Shown here: positions 17,513-25,101 of the stretch, piece after piece
How positions within the stretch are numbered: the stretch's first letter is position 1
How the letters are laid out: the number at the start of each line of letters is the position of its first letter
Assembly (NCBI GenBank): GCA_031270785.1
Contig: JAISWM010000102.1
Location: 1-34,750 of the forward strand
Length of the DNA: 34,750 bases
Direction: 5' to 3'
Source of the DNA: Oscillospiraceae bacterium
Lineage (GTDB): Bacteria; Bacillota; Clostridia; Oscillospirales; Acutalibacteraceae
The notes under the pieces: generated by a model
Databases searched by the model: none
Told to the model about the DNA's origin: nothing
Seen by the model: only the letters and a program-made list of their open reading frames with translations
Made by a program: the position numbers and the translations under genes

Positions 17513-17540
17513 GATAAATCATTTTATAAGGAGATATAAA

Positions 17541-19775
17541 ATGCCGCAAAAAAACAAGGATTTAAACAAAGTGCCCAAAGTAAATAAAGGTGTTGTAAAT
17601 AATGCGGGGAAAATTGTAAATCAGAAGATAGTAGACACTATAGAAAAAAATTATATGCCTTACGCCATGAGTGTTATAATGTCAAGGGCGATACCTGAAA
17701 TAGATGGATTTAAACCTTCGCACAGGAAGCTTTTATATACGATGTATAAGATGGGGCTTCTTGGAAAAATCAGAACGAAATCTGCAAATATTGTAGGGCA
17801 AACCATGAAATTAAATCCCCACGGGGACAGCGCAATATACGACACCATGGTAAGGCTCAGCAGGGGGTATGAAGCGCTGCTTCACCCGTATGTGGACTCA
17901 AAAGGAAATTTCGGAAAATTTTATTCAAGAGATATGGCATGTGCGGCATCCAGATATACTGAGGCTAAGCTTGATAATATATGTGAAGAAATATTTAAAG
18001 ATATTGATAAAGATTGTGTAAACTTTACCTGCAATTATGATAATACTTTGCAAGAACCCACGCTGTTGCCTGTAAGTTTTCCGTCAATACTTGTAAACGC
18101 TAATACGGGGATAGCGGTTGGTATGGCAAGTTCTATTTGTCCGTTTAATTTGGCGGAGGTATGCGACACAACAATTAAATTGATAAAAAACGAAAACCAT
18201 GATATTTCCAGCACTTTAATAGCTCCTGATTTTCCGGGCGGCGGTTATATTATATATGAAAAAGATAAACTGCAAAGCATATACAGTACCGGAAGAGGAG
18301 GACTGAGAATAAGGGCAAAGTATACGTATGATAAGCAGTCAAATTGTATAGACATTATAAATATTCCCCCTACAACTTGCTGTGAACTTATTATAGATAA
18401 AGTTATAGAACTTATTAAATCCAATAAAGTTAAAGAAATATCTGATATCAGGGACGAAACCGGTATAGACGGACTAAAAATCACTGTAGATTTGAAAAGA
18501 GGCTGTAACCCGGAAAAATTAATGGCGAAATTATATCACTTAACGCCGCTTGAAGATGTATTTTCATGTAATTTTAACGTACTTGTTGATGGGGCGCCAA
18601 AAGTTTTAGGGGTAAAAGAGCTTATTAAAAGTTGGGTTAGGTTCAGAGTTGACTGCATAAAAAGGAGAACGGCGTTTGACCTTAATAAAAAAAGAAGTAA
18701 ACTTCATCTGCTTTTGGGGCTTTCAAAAATATTGCTTGATATTGATAAAGCCGTAAATATTGTAAGAAACACTAAAGAAGAAGTAATGGTAGTGCCAAAC
18801 CTTATGGAGGGGTTTAGTATAGATCAGCAGCAGGCCGAGTATGTTGCGGAAATAAAGCTTAGGAATCTTAACAAAGAGTATATCCTGAAACATGTGGGAG
18901 AATCAGATAATTTGAAAAAAGATATAGAAAATTTATCTGAGATACTTAAAAATGATGAAAAAGTTTATGATATTATAATTTCCGATTTAAAATTTATTTC
19001 TAAAAAATATGGCCAAGCTCGAAAAAGTGAACCGGTTTATCCAGCGGAAATGGTTCAGTATGAGCAAGATGATAATATTGATGATTATCCGGTAACGTTT
19101 TTTGCTACAAAAGATGGGTATTTTAAAAAAATAACGTCTCAGTCTTTGAGAATGAATTCCGAGCAAAAAATGAAAGAAAATGATGAAATCAGCCAGACGG
19201 AAAGCGGAACTAATACCTCGGATTTGCTGTTTTTTACGGATAAAACGCAAGTTTATAAATCTAAGGGGTACGACTTTTCAGACACAAAAGCAAGTGCTAT
19301 GGGCGAATATATTCCCGCAAATTTGTGTTTTGACGCTTATGAAAATTTTTTGTGTTTAGCGGTAACGTCCGAGTATAATGGGTTTATGATTTTTTTCTAT
19401 GAAAATGGTAAAGTATCTAAGGTAAGTATGAAATCTTACCATACTTTAACCAATAGAAAAAAGTTAATAAAGGCTTATAGCGGCATATCAAAGGCAGTAA
19501 AGATCTTTTATTTAACAGAAGATAAAGAATTTTTAATAACATCATCCGCAGGAAAAATGTTAATATTTAATAGCAATATGCTAAGTATAAAAACTTCAAA
19601 AGATTCTCAAGGCGTATGTGTTATGAGACTTAAAAAGGGCCACAGAATTATAAAAGCCGAAAAATATTCGGAAGATGACTTACCGAATATTAAAAAATAT
19701 AGAATCAAAAATATTCCTGCCGCGGGTATAAAACCCAGAGTTGAGGACTTAACAGGAGAGCAGCTGAAAATATAA
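17541..19775 (+). CDS. parC: Type IIA topoisomerase A subunit (ParC-like)
   Basis: This is the DNA-cleaving subunit of topoisomerase IV or a gyrase-like enzyme. The 744-aa protein has the breakage-reunion domain with KPSHRKLLYTMYKM, the quinolone-determining PHGDSAIYDTMVRL (Ser and Asp both present) and the catalytic tyrosine in ASRYTEAKL (Y139). It continues with the tower and coiled-coil region and a C-terminal beta-pinwheel-like domain (FFATKDGYFKKI, SEYNGFMIFFYENGKVSKV). No clear GyrA box is seen, which favours ParC. ATG 17541 follows AAGGAGAT. The next gene starts 21 bases after the stop. Like its partner, the sequence is divergent from standard gyrA. Confidence 0.9.
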   Translation: MPQKNKDLNKVPKVNKGVVNNAGKIVNQKIVDTIEKNYMPYAMSVIMSRAIPEIDGFKPSHRKLLYTMYKMGLLGKIRTKSANIVGQTMKLNPHGDSAIYDTMVRLSRGYEALLHPYVDSKGNFGKFYSRDMACAASRYTEAKLDNICEEIFKDIDKDCVNFTCNYDNTLQEPTLLPVSFPSILVNANTGIAVGMASSICPFNLAEVCDTTIKLIKNENHDISSTLIAPDFPGGGYIIYEKDKLQSIYSTGRGGLRIRAKYTYDKQSNCIDIINIPPTTCCELIIDKVIELIKSNKVKEISDIRDETGIDGLKITVDLKRGCNPEKLMAKLYHLTPLEDVFSCNFNVLVDGAPKVLGVKELIKSWVRFRVDCIKRRTAFDLNKKRSKLHLLLGLSKILLDIDKAVNIVRNTKEEVMVVPNLMEGFSIDQQQAEYVAEIKLRNLNKEYILKHVGESDNLKKDIENLSEILKNDEKVYDIIISDLKFISKKYGQARKSEPVYPAEMVQYEQDDNIDDYPVTFFATKDGYFKKITSQSLRMNSEQKMKENDEISQTESGTNTSDLLFFTDKTQVYKSKGYDFSDTKASAMGEYIPANLCFDAYENFLCLAVTSEYNGFMIFFYENGKVSKVSMKSYHTLTNRKKLIKAYSGISKAVKIFYLTEDKEFLITSSAGKMLIFNSNMLSIKTSKDSQGVCVMRLKKGHRIIKAEKYSEDDLPNIKKYRIKNIPAAGIKPRVEDLTGEQLKI

Positions 19776-19796
19776 TTTCATTTGGAGGCGATTGAT

Positions 19797-20966
19797 GTGA
19801 AAAGAGTTTTTTTAATAGTTTTAGAAGGCGCAGGTATAGGGCACCTCCCGGACGCAGATATTTATGGAGATGTTGGCAGTAATACCTTAAAGGTGTGCTT
19901 TACCCAAAAAGGATTTAATATGCCGAATATGAAAGACCTTGGGCTTTTTAACATAGAGGGAATAGATTACTATGAAAAGTCCGATAGCCCTTTAGGAAGT
20001 TTTGCGAGGATGAATGAAAAATCCAATGGAAAAGACACAATAACAGGGCATTGGGAAATAGCGGGTATTATTTCCGAAAACCCTATGCCGACTTTCCCAG
20101 ACGGGTTCCCGGATGAAGTTATACAGCAATTTGAAAAAATCACGTCAAAAGATGCATTGTGCAATAAACCATATTCAGACGCAGAAGTTTTAAAAGATTA
20201 CGGAAAACAGAGTATGGAAACAGGAAATATAATAGTATATACTTCCGCCGCCGATAGTGTGCTTCAGGTCGCCGCGCATGAAAAAGTTATACCTGTTAAT
20301 AAACTTTATGAGTACTGCGAAAAAATCAGAGAATTTTTAAAAGGAGACTTTGCGGCAGGAACGGTCATTGCAAAACCATTTATCGGAGAATATCCTGATT
20401 TTAAAATAACTTCTAATCGAAAAGATTTTTTCCTTAAACCGCCTAAAATAACCATGCTTGATCAAATAGAGAAAAAGGGGTTAGACGTAATAACAATAGG
20501 AAAGATAAATGATATTTTTGCCGAAAAAGCGATTACACATAAGATAAAAATCAAAAATAATTCTGATGGTCTTACTAAACTAAAGAAAACTGCGGAGCAA
20601 GATTTTGAAGGGCTTTGTTTCGCAAATTTAACAGACGTCGGCGCAGTATGCGGGCACAAAAATGACGTTTCCGGATATGTTCAGGCTCTTTCGGAATTTG
20701 ACAGCAGAGTAAAAGAAATAATTGATTTAATGAGAAGAGAAGACATTATAATCATAACAGCTGATCACGGCTGTAATCCCGCAGCTCCATTAACCGATTA
20801 TTCCAGGGAATACGCTCCGATGGTTATATACGGGAGTAAAATTAAACAGGGGGTGAACTTAGGGACCAGGGAAAGTTTTTCAGACATAGCCGCAACTATA
20901 CTTGAATATTTAAAGATTAATAAATTGGTAGAAGGAAAGTCGTTTTTAAAGGAGATCGTCAGATAG
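19797..20966 (+). CDS. deoB: Divergent phosphopentomutase-like enzyme
   Basis: Phosphopentomutase interconverts ribose-1-P and ribose-5-P (and the deoxy forms) in nucleoside salvage. The 389-aa product has family length and layout: VLEGAGIGHLPDA, KDTITGHWEIAG (with the catalytic Thr), YTSAADSVLQVAAHE, NLTDVGAVCGHKND and ITADHGCNP. Several metal-ligand positions differ from what I recall of the family: the first Asp (VLDS) is Glu, the Asp of NLVDFD is Gly, and the His of TDHTREY is Tyr. GTG 19797 is chosen because GGAGG lies nine bases upstream; the TTG at 19782 overlaps that site. It is coupled to the next gene by a one-base overlap. It may be a specialised or weakened mutase. Confidence 0.8.
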   Translation: MKRVFLIVLEGAGIGHLPDADIYGDVGSNTLKVCFTQKGFNMPNMKDLGLFNIEGIDYYEKSDSPLGSFARMNEKSNGKDTITGHWEIAGIISENPMPTFPDGFPDEVIQQFEKITSKDALCNKPYSDAEVLKDYGKQSMETGNIIVYTSAADSVLQVAAHEKVIPVNKLYEYCEKIREFLKGDFAAGTVIAKPFIGEYPDFKITSNRKDFFLKPPKITMLDQIEKKGLDVITIGKINDIFAEKAITHKIKIKNNSDGLTKLKKTAEQDFEGLCFANLTDVGAVCGHKNDVSGYVQALSEFDSRVKEIIDLMRREDIIIITADHGCNPAAPLTDYSREYAPMVIYGSKIKQGVNLGTRESFSDIAATILEYLKINKLVEGKSFLKEIVR

Positions 20967-21601
20967 TGAAAGAATATTTGAAAAATTATGTTAACGGGTT
21001 GTACGCTTTCAAACTGTTGCTTTGCGTATTTAGTATTGTAATACTCGGAATATCTATAGCGTTTAACACTAAGGCGGCACTCGGAACAGACGCAATATCT
21101 GTGTTTTTTAATGGAGTAAGCAACTTTTCCCGCCTTAACCTTGGGTTAGCTACGAATATTGTGAATTGTATTTTAGCTATAGCGGTAATTCTTATAGACA
21201 AAAAGTATATAAACGTAGGAACAGTAATTTATGTTTTGACATTAGGTCCGTCAATAAATTGGGGAATTGCTTTATATGAAGCTATGAATATTACAGGCGG
21301 CTATATACCAAGGTTTTTGATTTCAGTTTTAGGAATTCTTTTAGCTGTGACTGGGCTGGGAATATTTATATCGGTAAATATTGGTGTGGACCCGTGGTCT
21401 GCTCTTTCGATAATATTTAGTAAGAGACTGAATAAATCATTTGGATTTATGAAAGTAAGTATTGATATAATAGCTTTATTGGCAGGTTTTTTAATGGGTG
21501 GAAAAGTTAGAGAGATAACCTTAATATCCGCATTGGCAGGCGGCCCGTGCATACAGAAGGTTTCGGAATTTGTTGACCGTATGTTCAGGAAGATGTTGTA
21601 G
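20966..21601 (+). CDS. YczE/YitT-like integral membrane protein
   Basis: The 211-aa protein is almost entirely hydrophobic, with about five or six membrane segments. It carries two similar half-motifs, FNTKAALGTDAISVFFNG and SVNIGVDPWSALSIIFS, typical of the YczE/YyaS family. The molecular function of that family is not established. The GTG start overlaps the last base of deoB, with AAAGGAG just upstream, so it is translated with deoB. The pairing suggests a link to nucleoside or sugar metabolism, which is inference only. Confidence 0.78.
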   Translation: MKEYLKNYVNGLYAFKLLLCVFSIVILGISIAFNTKAALGTDAISVFFNGVSNFSRLNLGLATNIVNCILAIAVILIDKKYINVGTVIYVLTLGPSINWGIALYEAMNITGGYIPRFLISVLGILLAVTGLGIFISVNIGVDPWSALSIIFSKRLNKSFGFMKVSIDIIALLAGFLMGGKVREITLISALAGGPCIQKVSEFVDRMFRKML

Positions 21602-21620
21602 CTGTTTTTGGAAAATAGCC

Positions 21621-21709
21621 GGTCACGTCTCAAAACAGTTGAAATCCCTTCTTTTTCCCCCGCCTTCGGCGGGGGTGAAAGATATTATCAATTAATTTGA
21701 ACCACTACC
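21621..21709. mobile_element. R2 element with 8-bp target duplication
   Basis: GGTCACGTCTCAAAACAG ... GAACCACTACC, flanked by AAATAGCC (21613-21620) and AAATATCC (21710-21717), 7 of 8 identical. It lies directly downstream of the membrane protein gene. Confidence 0.83.
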
Positions 21710-21726
21710 AAATATCCGTATGATAC

Positions 21727-21857
21727 TATAGCTGTTTCGTTTGAAAAGCGTTTGATTTTTATGACTTTCTCCCAGCCGACGGCCGGGAGAAGATACATGA
21801 ATAAATTTACTTTTGAGGACTGTTTTAAATCATAATAGCTATATTTTAAGACATGCC
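21727..21857. mobile_element. R1 element, complete, plus an R2 end fragment
   Basis: R1 occupies 21727-21843 (117 bp). The following TTTTAAGACATGCC is an R2 right end, so R1 probably inserted into another R2 that later lost its left part. Confidence 0.78.
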
Positions 21858-21867
21858 AAAAAAATTA

Positions 21868-22013
21868 TTAATCTTTTCGGGTTAATTCCCCGCCCTTTCA
21901 GGGCGAGTAAAAATGTGATATAATAACACAAAAGAGCGAAATAGGGGAAAAGAGGTAAAAAATGCTGTGGTAAAGCGGGGCAAGTACATACCCCGCACTT
22001 CAGGGTGGAGTTA
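21868..22013 (+). mobile_element. R7 element, copy 1, hairpins at both ends
   Basis: About 146 bp, from TTAATCTTTTCGGGTTAATT to GTGGAGTTATT, with a hairpin near each end (CCCGCCCTTTCAGGGCG; CCCCGCACTTCAGGGTGG). An inverted copy lies at 24807-24953. Subterminal hairpins without inverted terminal repeats recall non-autonomous IS200/IS605-type elements. No protein is encoded. Confidence 0.65.
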
Positions 22014-22014
22014 T

Positions 22015-22260
22015 TAGACCTGTCCGTAAATCTCACAGAGCGCAAACTATCGAAAAAATGCATCACTTAAAAAATGGCTTTGCATCAAAATCTCGGTAGT
22101 GGGTCAAATTAATTGATAATATCTTTTTCCCCCGCCATAGGCGGTGGAAAAAAGAAAGGATTTCAACTGTTTTATGGCGCGACCCAAAATCTCCCGGGAA
22201 GTATCTTCATACGCCGTCGCCGATTTTGATTGCAATCTGTAAAATTTACGGACAGGTCTA
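22015..22260. mobile_element. R6 element interrupted by R2
   Basis: The ends TTAGACCTGTCCGTAAAT and ATTTACGGACAGGTCTA are inverted. Intact copies at 24593 and 28813 show the uninterrupted sequence; here an R2 occupies 22095-22184. Confidence 0.85.
22095..22184. mobile_element. R2 element nested in R6, 9-bp target duplication
   Basis: GGTAGTGGGTCAAATT ... GGCGCGACC, flanked by CAAAATCTC on both sides (22086-22094 and 22185-22193). The intact R6 copies have this sequence once, which directly proves insertion. Confidence 0.92.
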
Positions 22261-22279
22261 TTGATTGGGAGATTTATAA

Positions 22280-23137
22280 TTGAAAGAAAAAAAATTCGGT
22301 GATATATATATAAAAGGGAAAGAAATACTCAAAAAACAAAAAATACAATCTTATGAAAGCGACAATATAAATATTTTCCAAAATTGTTTTGGTATTAAAC
22401 GCCATGATTTAGTATTTGTAAGGGAAAAAATTGCTCCCTTTGAATCTGCACAAAAATATTTTGAAATGATAAAAAAAAGGATAAACGGTGAGCCGATTCA
22501 GTATTTAATCGGCAATTGGAATTTTATGGGTCATGACTTGAAAGTGGGAGAGGGTGTATTAATACCAAGGGATGATACGGAAGTGTTAATATTAGAAAGC
22601 GTCAAACTCATATCTAAAATTAATAAACCTATAGTATTTGATTTATGTAGCGGCAGTGGAGCGATAGCAATAGTACTGGATTCTCTGATTAATAATCCTG
22701 ATATGAAAATCACCGCTATAGAGTATTCAAAAGAGGCTTACAGTTACTTGGAATATAATGTAAAAAAACATAAAAAAAATATACAATGTTTAAATATGAA
22801 TATATTTGAGTGCCATAACCTTTTTGCCGACAATTCTATAGACGCAATTATATCTAATCCGCCATATATTTGCGAGGAAGATGTTAATTCATTGCAAAGA
22901 GAAGTTAAGTTTGAACCTGAAATAGCTTTAAACGGGGGAAAAGATGGTCTGGATTTTTACAGAATAATTTTAAATAAATGGGTAAAAAAATTAAAAAAAG
23001 GTGGATTTTTAGGAATAGAGATAGGCTGGGGACAATTAGGAAGTATTTTAGATATGTTCAAGATCTGTGGGCTGCGTGATATAATTTCTTTTAAGGATAT
23101 AAATGGGGTAGATAGAGCAGTATTTGCGGTGAAATGA
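22280..23137 (+). CDS. prmC: Peptide chain release factor N5-glutamine methyltransferase
   Basis: PrmC methylates the Gln of the GGQ motif in release factors. The 285-aa protein has the helical N-terminal domain with GEPIQYLIGNWNFMGHDLKV and VLIPRDDTEVL, then the Rossmann fold with the SAM-binding VFDLCSGSGAIAI and the catalytic NPPY (about residues 193-196) in ISNPPYICEEDV, and a late DGLDFYRII. TTG 22280 follows GGGAGAT at seven bases. An R6 element ends 20 bases before the start, so the ribosome site abuts the repeat. The frequent neighbour prfA is absent. Confidence 0.93.
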   Translation: MKEKKFGDIYIKGKEILKKQKIQSYESDNINIFQNCFGIKRHDLVFVREKIAPFESAQKYFEMIKKRINGEPIQYLIGNWNFMGHDLKVGEGVLIPRDDTEVLILESVKLISKINKPIVFDLCSGSGAIAIVLDSLINNPDMKITAIEYSKEAYSYLEYNVKKHKKNIQCLNMNIFECHNLFADNSIDAIISNPPYICEEDVNSLQREVKFEPEIALNGGKDGLDFYRIILNKWVKKLKKGGFLGIEIGWGQLGSILDMFKICGLRDIISFKDINGVDRAVFAVK

Positions 23138-23172
23138 AGGCGTTGCTTGTGTAACTTTCGTTTCCGCGCTCG

Positions 23173-23263
23173 GGTCATGTCTCAAAATATAGTTAAAACT
23201 TCTTCTTTCTTCCTCTGCGTTCTAGCGGGGGGGAGATATTATCAACAAATTTGAACCACCACC
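23173..23263. repeat. R2 element between prmC and a convergent gene
   Basis: GGTCATGTCTCAAAATATAG ... GAACCACCACC. The flanks are inverted (CGCTCG / CGAGCG) rather than directly repeated. It is placed where a bidirectional terminator would be useful. Confidence 0.7.
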
Positions 23264-23283
23264 CGAGCGATGGCTTACTATAA

Positions 23284-24312
23284 CTATATTTTCGGCGACA
23301 CTCCATTTTTCTTTTTTACTTTTATTTGATGCTTCTTTACGGGTTGCTTTACAGAGCAAATTAAATTTGGAATATGTATGTTTTCATGGGGAACGTACTT
23401 ACCGCTTATAAAATAGTCTATAGACTTATTAACAGCCGATATATTTTTCAAAAAGCCATCAAAATTTGAAAATTTAGTATGCATCTGTAAAATATAATAA
23501 TAACATACTATTTTGGTTTTTTGAGAATAAACCCAAATATGATTTTTATATTTTTTATAAACGTTTTTATTCTCTAAGAAATTTCTAATCGTACCTAGTG
23601 CGCTTACAAAGTCGTTAATCTTTTTATAGTTTATATTTCCGAGTATACTGGATTTTCTGCTTGTATAATTATAAAGCGCTCTGCCCAAAAGTACGACCTT
23701 TTCAGCATAATAAAATAGCCTGGGAGAAGTAGCTATATCTTCAAAATACATATCATAAAATCTTACGCCTTTATCTATAAATAAAGAACGTTTATAAAGT
23801 TTGTTCCAAACAAAATGATGTACGCTTATATCAAGAATTAGTTTTTTAAGGGCTTTGGCCCCAGTATAAATGCCAGGTAAAGGAATCAGCGGCATATAAA
23901 TTTTAAGTTTATTTTCGGGATAGTAAAAATTAAAATTACAACACACAATGTCCGCTTCATGTTTTATCGCATTTTTATAAAGAACCTCTAAAAAATTCTT
24001 TTCAATGTAGTCGTCGCTATCCATAAACGCAATATAATTCCCTTTGCTTATACTAATGCCTTTGTTTCTTGCTTCGGAGGGCCCTTTATTATCTTGATTT
24101 ATGACTGTGAATTTTTTATTTCTGTCAGCAAACTCATTTATTATTTCAATGCTATTATCCGTGGAACCGTCATTTATTATTATAACTTCAAAATCTTTAA
24201 ATGTTTGATTTTCAACTGACTTTAACGTTTTTCTTAAATATTTTTCAACATTATAAACCGGTATAATCAAACTTATTTCAGGAGTTTTATTATTTAGTTC
24301 CGTACCTATCAC
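23284..24312 (-). CDS. Family 2 glycosyltransferase
   Basis: This GT-A fold enzyme transfers sugar from a nucleotide donor, probably to a surface glycan. The 342-aa product has the family-2 start EISLIIPVYNVEKYLRKTLKS, DFEVIIINDGSTDNS, GPSEARNKGI and the metal site MDSDD (YIAFMDSDDYIEK). The C-terminal half resembles that of the gene at 26400-27335 (VHHFVWNKLYKRSLF against LHFFLWNKLWKKSLF), so the two are paralogues. I place the start at GTG 24312, after AGGAAAG; the frame is open further upstream, but that part is R2 sequence. No membrane segment is evident. The acceptor is unknown. Confidence 0.85.
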   Translation of the reverse strand: MIGTELNNKTPEISLIIPVYNVEKYLRKTLKSVENQTFKDFEVIIINDGSTDNSIEIINEFADRNKKFTVINQDNKGPSEARNKGISISKGNYIAFMDSDDYIEKNFLEVLYKNAIKHEADIVCCNFNFYYPENKLKIYMPLIPLPGIYTGAKALKKLILDISVHHFVWNKLYKRSLFIDKGVRFYDMYFEDIATSPRLFYYAEKVVLLGRALYNYTSRKSSILGNINYKKINDFVSALGTIRNFLENKNVYKKYKNHIWVYSQKTKIVCYYYILQMHTKFSNFDGFLKNISAVNKSIDYFISGKYVPHENIHIPNLICSVKQPVKKHQIKVKKKNGVSPKI

Positions 24313-24353
24313 TTCTTTCCTATCAGATATAATTGCTGCTTTTGAAAAAAGCG

Positions 24354-24468
24354 GGTTATGTCTCAAAATGGTTGGATGGCGGTCTAAATTAGTTGATAAT
24401 ATCTCTCCTCCCGCCGGGAACCGCGCGGGGGAAAAAAGAAGGGATCTCAACTATTTTGAAACATGACC
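24354..24468. repeat. R2 right-end fragment fused to a full R2
   Basis: GGTTATGTCTCAAAATGGTT (24354-24373) is a lone R2 right end. It is followed by an R2 in the other orientation (24374-24468, ending GAAACATGACC). Confidence 0.68.
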
Positions 24469-24479
24469 GTTTTATGATA

Positions 24480-24584
24480 TATAGGGTAAAAACTTTTTAG
24501 AACAGTAACATTTTTGTTTTTCCCTAGCTTTTGGCGGGGAAAAAACGTAAATAACACCGCGTTTTTAAGCTGATTTCAATTATA
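24480..24584. mobile_element. R3 element
   Basis: TATAGGGTAAAAAC ... GATTTCAATTATA, with arms matching GTAACATTTTTGTTTTTCCC and ATAACACCGCGTTTTTAAG. The central stem is eroded. Confidence 0.65.
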
Positions 24585-24592
24585 AATATCAA

Positions 24593-24737
24593 TAGACCTG
24601 TCCGTAAATCTCACAGAGCGCAAACTGTCGAAAAATGCATCACTTAAAAAATGGCTTTGCATCAAAATCTCCTTGGAGTATCTTCATACGCCGTCGTCGA
24701 TTTTGATTGCAATCTTTAAAATTTACGGACAGGTCTA
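24593..24737. mobile_element. R6 element, complete, 145 bp
   Basis: Inverted ends TAGACCTGTCCGTAAAT / ATTTACGGACAGGTCTA. It is nearly identical to the copy at 28813. The end sequence matches the insertion-sequence end at 34634. Confidence 0.88.
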
Positions 24738-24804
24738 ATTTATATCTGTTACTTTCCCCGCTAACTCGCGGGGAAAGAGTTACAAAAGTTTATATTTTTT
24801 AGAA
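24738..24804. repeat. Short R5-like remnant
   Basis: It contains CTTTCCCCGC / GCGGGGAAAG and AAAGTTTATATTTTTTAG, the latter the reverse of an R5 left arm. Confidence 0.45.
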
Positions 24805-24806
24805 TC

Positions 24807-24953
24807 AATAACCCCGCCATGAAGTGCGGGGTATGTATTTGCCTCGCTTTACCACAGCATTTTTTACCTCTTTTCCCCTATTTTGCTCTTTTGTATTATT
24901 ATATCATATTTTTACTCGCCCTGAAGGGCGGGGAATTAACCCGAAGAGATTAA
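24807..24953 (-). mobile_element. R7 element, copy 2
   Basis: Reverse orientation of the 21868 copy, about 147 bp, with hairpins CCCCGCCATGAAGTGCGGGG and CGCCCTGAAGGGCG. A weak open frame across it is an artefact. Confidence 0.68.
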
Positions 24954-25010
24954 ATTGCTGCAACTATCATTTTACCAGCCTTAGGGCAGATTTTTTATAT
25001 CTTATTTTTA

Positions 25011-25101
25011 GGTTGTGGGTCAAATTAGTTGATAATATCTCTCCCCCCGCTAGAACCGCGGTGGGGAAAGAAGGAATTTCAACTATTTTCGAGACATGGC
25101 C
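25011..25101. mobile_element. R2 element at the 3' end of the secreted gene
   Basis: GGTTGTGGGTCAAATTAG ... CGAGACATGGCC. Its last base forms the first position, read on the plus strand, of the stop codon (TAG, minus strand) of the gene at 25101-26207. Confidence 0.78.

Noticed and set aside
24313..24450. N-terminal extension of the first glycosyltransferase
   Set aside because: The added residues are translated R2 sequence; GTG 24312 has a ribosome site and fits the paralogue.
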